Source: Dickeya undicola (lineage in GTDB: Bacteria > Pseudomonadota > Gammaproteobacteria > Enterobacterales > Enterobacteriaceae). From it: a DNA stretch of 64,000 nt. Position 1 is the first letter of the stretch. Every line of letters begins with the position of its first letter. The notes beneath the pieces were generated by a model that saw only the letters and a program-made list of their open reading frames with translations, had not been told where the DNA came from and searched no databases. The DNA is taken from assembly GCF_000784735.1 (NCBI RefSeq), contig NZ_JSYG01000009.1, positions 223,499 through 287,498 on the forward strand, written 5' to 3'. Shown here in pieces: positions 59,895-64,000 of the stretch. The position numbers were made by a program, and so were the translations under genes.

Positions 59895-61625
59895 TTACAT
59901 CTTCTCGACGGTTTGGATGCCGAGCGTATCCAGGCCGGTTTTCAGTGTTTTGGCGGTCAGCAACGCCAGTTTGAGTCGGCTTTGGCGCGCGCTGTCACTG
60001 TCAGCGTTGAGGATCGGGCAGTTTTCGTAAAAACCGGAGAACAACCCGGCCAGATCGTACAGGTACGCGCACATCACATGCGGCGTGCCGTCGCGGGCCA
60101 CCGTGGTAACGGTTTCTTCGAACTGCAACAGACGGGTCGCCAGTGCTTGTTCATGCTCAGCGGTCAGCGTAATCGGCTGTGTCAGACTGGCTTCTTCCAC
60201 CCCGGCGCGTTTAAAGATGGACGAGACGCGGGTGTAGGCATACTGCATATAGGGCGCGGTATTGCCTTCAAACGCCAGCATGTTATCCCAATCGAAGATG
60301 TAGTCGGTGGTGCGATTTTTCGACAGGTCGGCGTATTTGACCGCACCTACCGAGACGACCTGAGCCAATTGTTCCAGCTCGGTGCGATCCATCTCCGGGT
60401 TTTTGCCGACAATCAGCGCCAGCGCGCGCTCATAGGCTTCATCCAGCAGTTCGGACAGCTTGATTGTACCGCCCGCACGAGTTTTAAACGGCTTGCCGTC
60501 TTTACCCAGCATCATGCCGAACATGTGATGTTCCAGGCTGACGGACTCTGGTACATAACCGGCCTTACGCACAATACTCCAGGCTTGCATCAGGTGTTGA
60601 TGCTGGCGGGAGTCGATATAGTACAGCACACGGTTGGCACCCAGCTTTTCATAACGGTATTTGGCGCAGGCGATATCGGTGGTGGTATAAAGGTAGCCGC
60701 CATCCTTCTTCTGGATGATGACACCCATCGGTTCGCCTTCTTTGTTTTTGTACTCGTCCAGATAGACTACGATGGCACCTTCACTTTCCACCGCCAGCCC
60801 TTTGGCTTTCAGGTCGGCGACGATTTCCGGCAGCATGGCGTTGTAGAGGCTTTCGCCCATGACATCATTCTGGGTCAGCGACACGTTAAGGCGGTTATAG
60901 CTATGCTGGTTCTGGACCATGGTGATATCCACCAACTTGCGCCACATCGAGCGACAGTACTCATCACCGCTTTGCAATTTAACGACGTAACCGCGGGCGC
61001 GTTCAGCGAAGACGGCATCGTCGTCGTAGTGTTTTTTCGCTTCACGGTAGAACGCTTCCAGGTCCGCCAGTTCCAGATCGCTGGTGTTGTCGTTTTGCAC
61101 ATCTTCCAGATGCGCAATCAGCATACCGAATTGGGTGCCCCAGTCGCCGACGTGGTTAGCGCGAATCACGTGATGACCGAGGAATTCCAAGGTACGAACG
61201 GCGGCGTCACCAATGATGGTCGAGCGCAGGTTGCCAACGTGCATCTCTTTAGCCACGTTGGGGGCCGAGTAATCCACAACGATAGTTTGCGGTTCAACGG
61301 CGGCAACGCCCAGCTTCGGTGCGCTCAGCGCGTGTTCCAACTGGCCGGATAGCCACTGAGGGTCGAGAAAAATATTGATGAAACCGGGACCGGCAATTTC
61401 CGTTTTAGCTGCAATGCCATCCAGTTGCAGCGTCTGTACAACTTTCTCGGCAAGCTGGCGTGGGGGCATACCCAATTTCTTGGCGGCCGCCATGATACCA
61501 TTTGCCTGATAATCACCAAATTGCGCTTTTGCTGACTGGCGAACCATTGCTTCGCTGTCAGCGGGCGCGCCCGCCGCAATCATTGCCTGATGGACTTTTT
61601 CTGAAAGAAGAGCCTGAATATTCAC
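59895..61625 (-). CDS. argS: Arginyl-tRNA synthetase
   Basis: The 576-residue class I synthetase has the N-terminal Add-1 domain, the HIGH-like motif HVGN (about 129-132 in [16 protein letters not shown]), and the C-terminal anticodon-binding DALR domain. ArgRS normally lacks a canonical KMSKS and none is seen. It charges tRNA-Arg and needs tRNA for activation. Next to yecM and cutC as in E. coli. Confidence 0.97.
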   Translation of the reverse strand: MNIQALLSEKVHQAMIAAGAPADSEAMVRQSAKAQFGDYQANGIMAAAKKLGMPPRQLAEKVVQTLQLDGIAAKTEIAGPGFINIFLDPQWLSGQLEHALSAPKLGVAAVEPQTIVVDYSAPNVAKEMHVGNLRSTIIGDAAVRTLEFLGHHVIRANHVGDWGTQFGMLIAHLEDVQNDNTSDLELADLEAFYREAKKHYDDDAVFAERARGYVVKLQSGDEYCRSMWRKLVDITMVQNQHSYNRLNVSLTQNDVMGESLYNAMLPEIVADLKAKGLAVESEGAIVVYLDEYKNKEGEPMGVIIQKKDGGYLYTTTDIACAKYRYEKLGANRVLYYIDSRQHQHLMQAWSIVRKAGYVPESVSLEHHMFGMMLGKDGKPFKTRAGGTIKLSELLDEAYERALALIVGKNPEMDRTELEQLAQVVSVGAVKYADLSKNRTTDYIFDWDNMLAFEGNTAPYMQYAYTRVSSIFKRAGVEEASLTQPITLTAEHEQALATRLLQFEETVTTVARDGTPHVMCAYLYDLAGLFSGFYENCPILNADSDSARQSRLKLALLTAKTLKTGLDTLGIQTVEKM

Positions 61626-62327
61626 CGGTTTACCCTAAATGACGAATCAAGCCTTTCTTTATACCATATTTGGGCTGTGTAGTCAGCAGAGCACCATGAC
61701 AAGCGCCCCTGGCGGGGCGTCAATAAAAATAAAGCAATGCGTCTGATAATGCGGCGAGATGACTGCTGCCATTATCAATAATAAATTTTAAGATTAAAAG
61801 CGCGGCTTTCCGGCAAGCCTGAATAGCGGAGAGGGGGTATTAATAAAAATTTAACGTCGTTTGTGCCGACGGTCCGTGCTCAGTCGCGTGCTCTGCATCG
61901 TTTTAAAATGACGGAACAGTGAATAACCGGCAATGACAACTAGCATAGAGAAGGTTATTAGCAACATGGTAAATGCCCTTTGGTCATTTAGTGGAGGTTG
62001 GGTAGTTTCGAAGTTATCCGTTTTTTGTTTATTTCTCAATGTTACAGAGGATATTTAAGAATACTCTCATCGGGTTTTTAAATTCATTTAAAATCAATGT
62101 ATTGTAATTTTTTATTATATTCCTGTCATTTTGTTAACAGTATTTGTTGTTATTATTCTTTGATTGAAATGAAGTTTGTCCACAGTTGCAAATAATGGCA
62201 TGAAAAGACAAGTATGCCCGGCTAATGCCAGCACAGTATGATACCTATCTCGTAAAAAGATGGAGGTTATTTCTGTCTATGTTAAATTAGACTGGATAAA
62301 CTATTTATTCAGGTTAATGAGGAAATA
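61626..62327. other. Long intergenic region between argS and yecM
   Basis: This 702-bp stretch holds the argS upstream region, a possible small membrane protein on the minus strand (61851-61967) and A+T-rich DNA before yecM. A short G+C inverted repeat (GCGCCCC/GGGGCGT) lies near 61703-61720. No rRNA, tRNA or repeat family was recognised. Confidence 0.55.
61851..61967 (-). CDS. Possible small single-pass membrane protein (38 residues)
   Basis: An ATG at 61967, preceded by AAGGG about 9 bases upstream, encodes MLLITFSMLVVIAGYSLFRH followed by a basic tail rich in Arg/Lys (RLSTDRRHKRR). The profile, one TM helix and a positive cytoplasmic tail, is that of many small enterobacterial membrane proteins. 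The frame also opens at a TTG (62039) without a good RBS. No family is recognised. Confidence 0.35.
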   Translation of the reverse strand: MLLITFSMLVVIAGYSLFRHFKTMQSTRLSTDRRHKRR

Positions 62328-62900
62328 ATGACCGCTTTGTTACCGTCGATGCTTCCCCCCTCCTTAATGAATGACCTTTCCCGTTTTGAAACCGAACTTC
62401 AGCAACTCGCCCAGCAGCTCGAACTTGACCTTGGTGCGTTTGAGGCCGACCACATTTCTCTGCGTTGTCATCAGAATAGCACGGCGGAGCAATGGCGTAC
62501 GGCGCTGCTGGCTTGCGGGTCATTGCTGTCGGAAAACATGATCAACGGTCGGCCTATCTGTTTGTTTACCCTTCATCAACCACTCGCAGTGGGGCCGTGG
62601 CAGATTGATTGCGTAGAGCTGCCGTGGCCAGGGAGTCAGCATTATCCGCACGAAGGGTGGGAGCACGTGGAATTGGTATTGCCTGGTGATCCGGCGACGT
62701 TACATCCTCGTGCATTGGCCTGCCTGCCAGATGCGGCGTTGACCACTCCCGGTATTAAACTGAAATTCAGTCACCCTCAGGGGGCGTCAGAACGCCTGCC
62801 TAATCCAACGCTGGCAGTAACTAACGGACGCGTCACACTGAAATTTCATCCCTACCGCATTCAGGAGATCGTAGCCAGCGAACAGTTGGCAGGTCAGTAG
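62328..62900 (+). CDS. yecM: VOC-superfamily protein YecM
   Basis: The 190-residue protein matches E. coli YecM (188) through ADHISLRCHQN, LLSENMINGRPICLF, HEGWEHVELVLPGDP and NPTLAVTNGRVTLKFHPYRI. YecM has a vicinal-oxygen-chelate/isomerase-like fold with a metal site; its reaction is unknown. A+T-rich leader and RBS GAGG precede the ATG. It lies between argS and cutC. Confidence 0.93.
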   Translation: MTALLPSMLPPSLMNDLSRFETELQQLAQQLELDLGAFEADHISLRCHQNSTAEQWRTALLACGSLLSENMINGRPICLFTLHQPLAVGPWQIDCVELPWPGSQHYPHEGWEHVELVLPGDPATLHPRALACLPDAALTTPGIKLKFSHPQGASERLPNPTLAVTNGRVTLKFHPYRIQEIVASEQLAGQ

Positions 62901-63102
62901 GTTAGCGTAGCTACTTAAATTGTGTGGCATGTCATATTCCAGGCGCAAATCCTGTCGCCAGTGTGACACGCCTCTCCCCGCCGCTGGCAAGGGAGTGCCA
63001 GTATTAGGAGTGCCTCTTGTCAGCATTTGATGATGAGCGGGCAATGCTTTCGGAAATGCGTGTTTTTTCCGGTTTCGTTATTTCTTTATAAGGGAGGCGG
63101 GT

Positions 63103-63867
63103 ATGCCAATGCTGGAGGTCTGCTGCTATAGCCTGGATTGCGCGCTGACGGCGCAGCAGGCGGGGGCGGATCGGATAGAGCTTTGTGCCGCGCAACGTGA
63201 AGGTGGTCTGACGCCTGGGTATGGCGTATTACGACAGGCACGTGAAACGATCTCCATTCCTGTCCACCCGATGGTTCGCCCGCGTGGTGGGGATTTTTGT
63301 TACAGCCAGCAGGAATTTACCGCGATGCTGTACGACATCGACCAGATCAGGTCGATGGGATTTCCAGGATTAGTCGTAGGCGTACTGGATGAGGAAGGCC
63401 ATATTGATATGGCGCGTATGCGGCAGGTTATGGCGCGGTGCGAAGGGCTAGCCGTCACATTTCACCGCGCGTTCGACATGTGTCTGAACCCACGCCTGGC
63501 GCTGAATCAGCTGGCGGATTTAGGTATTGCCCGCGTGTTGACCTCCGGCCAGCAGCAAAGCGCCGAAAATGGGTTAACGCTGTTGCGGGAACTTAATGCG
63601 GTCAGTTGTGGTCCAATCATCATGGCTGGTGCGGGCGTCAGGCTGACCAACTTGCACAAATTCCGCGCCAGTGGGATTCAGGAATTACACACCTCGGCAG
63701 GGCAATGGTTGCCATCGCCGATGCGTTATCGCAAGTTGGGCGTTACGCTTTGTTCCGAAACGGATATGGATGAATTCCAGCACTATTGTGTTGATGGTGA
63801 TGTGGTGGCGGCGATGAAGAACGCGTTGAGCCCGGAACCGGCTCCCTCCGCGATATCCACCTCCTAG
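63103..63867 (+). CDS. cutC: CutC-family copper homeostasis protein
   Basis: The 254-residue TIM-barrel protein (248 in E. coli) has [43 protein letters not shown] and [10 protein letters not shown]. CutC was linked to copper handling, but its true role is debated. RBS GGGAGGCGGG precedes the ATG at 63103. Neighbourhood argS-yecM-cutC as in E. coli. Confidence 0.93.
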   Translation: MPMLEVCCYSLDCALTAQQAGADRIELCAAQREGGLTPGYGVLRQARETISIPVHPMVRPRGGDFCYSQQEFTAMLYDIDQIRSMGFPGLVVGVLDEEGHIDMARMRQVMARCEGLAVTFHRAFDMCLNPRLALNQLADLGIARVLTSGQQQSAENGLTLLRELNAVSCGPIIMAGAGVRLTNLHKFRASGIQELHTSAGQWLPSPMRYRKLGVTLCSETDMDEFQHYCVDGDVVAAMKNALSPEPAPSAISTS

Positions 63868-63959
63868 ATTGTGCCTGCACGGGGCATTAGCTCTGTCTGG
63901 CATCCCTCATGCCCTTTGCCGCGCAGCATTCCCTTTATCGGTTTGCTTGCGAGTACCAG

Positions 63960-63986
63960 GCCCCGACGCCTTGTCGGGGCTTTTTT
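63960..63986 (+). terminator. Terminator after cutC
   Basis: GCCCCGAC (63960-63967) and GTCGGGGC (63973-63980) form a perfect 8-bp stem with a 5-base loop, followed by six T. It lies 93 bases past the cutC stop near the window end. Confidence 0.85.
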
Positions 63987-64000
63987 GTCTATAGAAAACC

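Overview
The window looks like chromosomal DNA of a soft-rot enterobacterium, most likely Dickeya or a close relative. The genus call is inference. It rests on moderately high G+C, enterobacterial core genes at near Escherichia coli lengths, a family 9 pectate lyase, ERIC elements and a complete citrate fermentation cluster. No phage, insertion sequence, rRNA operon or CRISPR array was seen. One tRNA gene, tRNA-Ser(GGA), is present.

Layout. 1-2981 (minus): start of the histidine operon (hisC partial, hisD, hisG) behind a his leader peptide and attenuator. 3211-6132: yeeZ and a chemoreceptor. 6491-16973: a citrate module, with the CitAB-type two-component system transcribed leftwards and citS, an FAH-family gene, then citC-citD-citE-citF-citX-citG rightwards. 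17102-22680: ycgR behind a FliA-type promoter, plaP, sbcB, tmaR and a small lipoprotein. 23014-29029: comEC, msbA, lpxK, ycaR, kdsB (lipid A flipping and lipid A/KDO synthesis). 29434-30753: a secreted PL9 pectate lyase next to an ERIC-derived repeat. 31015-40174: ycbJ, elyC, cmoM and the MukFEB condensin operon. 40272-49371: accessory metabolism and stress genes (FAD oxidoreductase, CueR-controlled cueO, HxlR regulator with an Old Yellow Enzyme, Nudix proteins, RNase I, gstA, nudK, a DeoR regulator). 49508-51096: an A+T-rich orphan gene and tRNA-Ser. 51369-63867: ycdXY, yceB, grxB, mdtH, rimJ, yceH, yceM, murJ, argS, yecM, cutC.

How the genes work together. The citrate cluster encodes sensing (CitA), regulation (CitB), uptake (CitS), lyase subunits (CitDEF), acetylation (CitC) and prosthetic-group synthesis and transfer (CitG, CitX). 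The usual membrane oxaloacetate decarboxylase genes (oadGAB) are absent. A soluble FAH-superfamily gene sits between transporter and lyase genes, and it has Lys where the family's catalytic His normally lies. The CitA-like sensor has His at a normally conserved citrate-binding Arg. These two departures, with paired 9-bp repeat arrays in the citA-citS intergenic region, make this cluster the best candidate for unusual biology here. Other points of note are a CmoM C-terminus enlarged by an 18-bp tandem repeat, a low-G+C orphan gene beside tRNA-Ser, a plaP leader with an overlapping upstream ORF, and several short tandem repeats in intergenic DNA.
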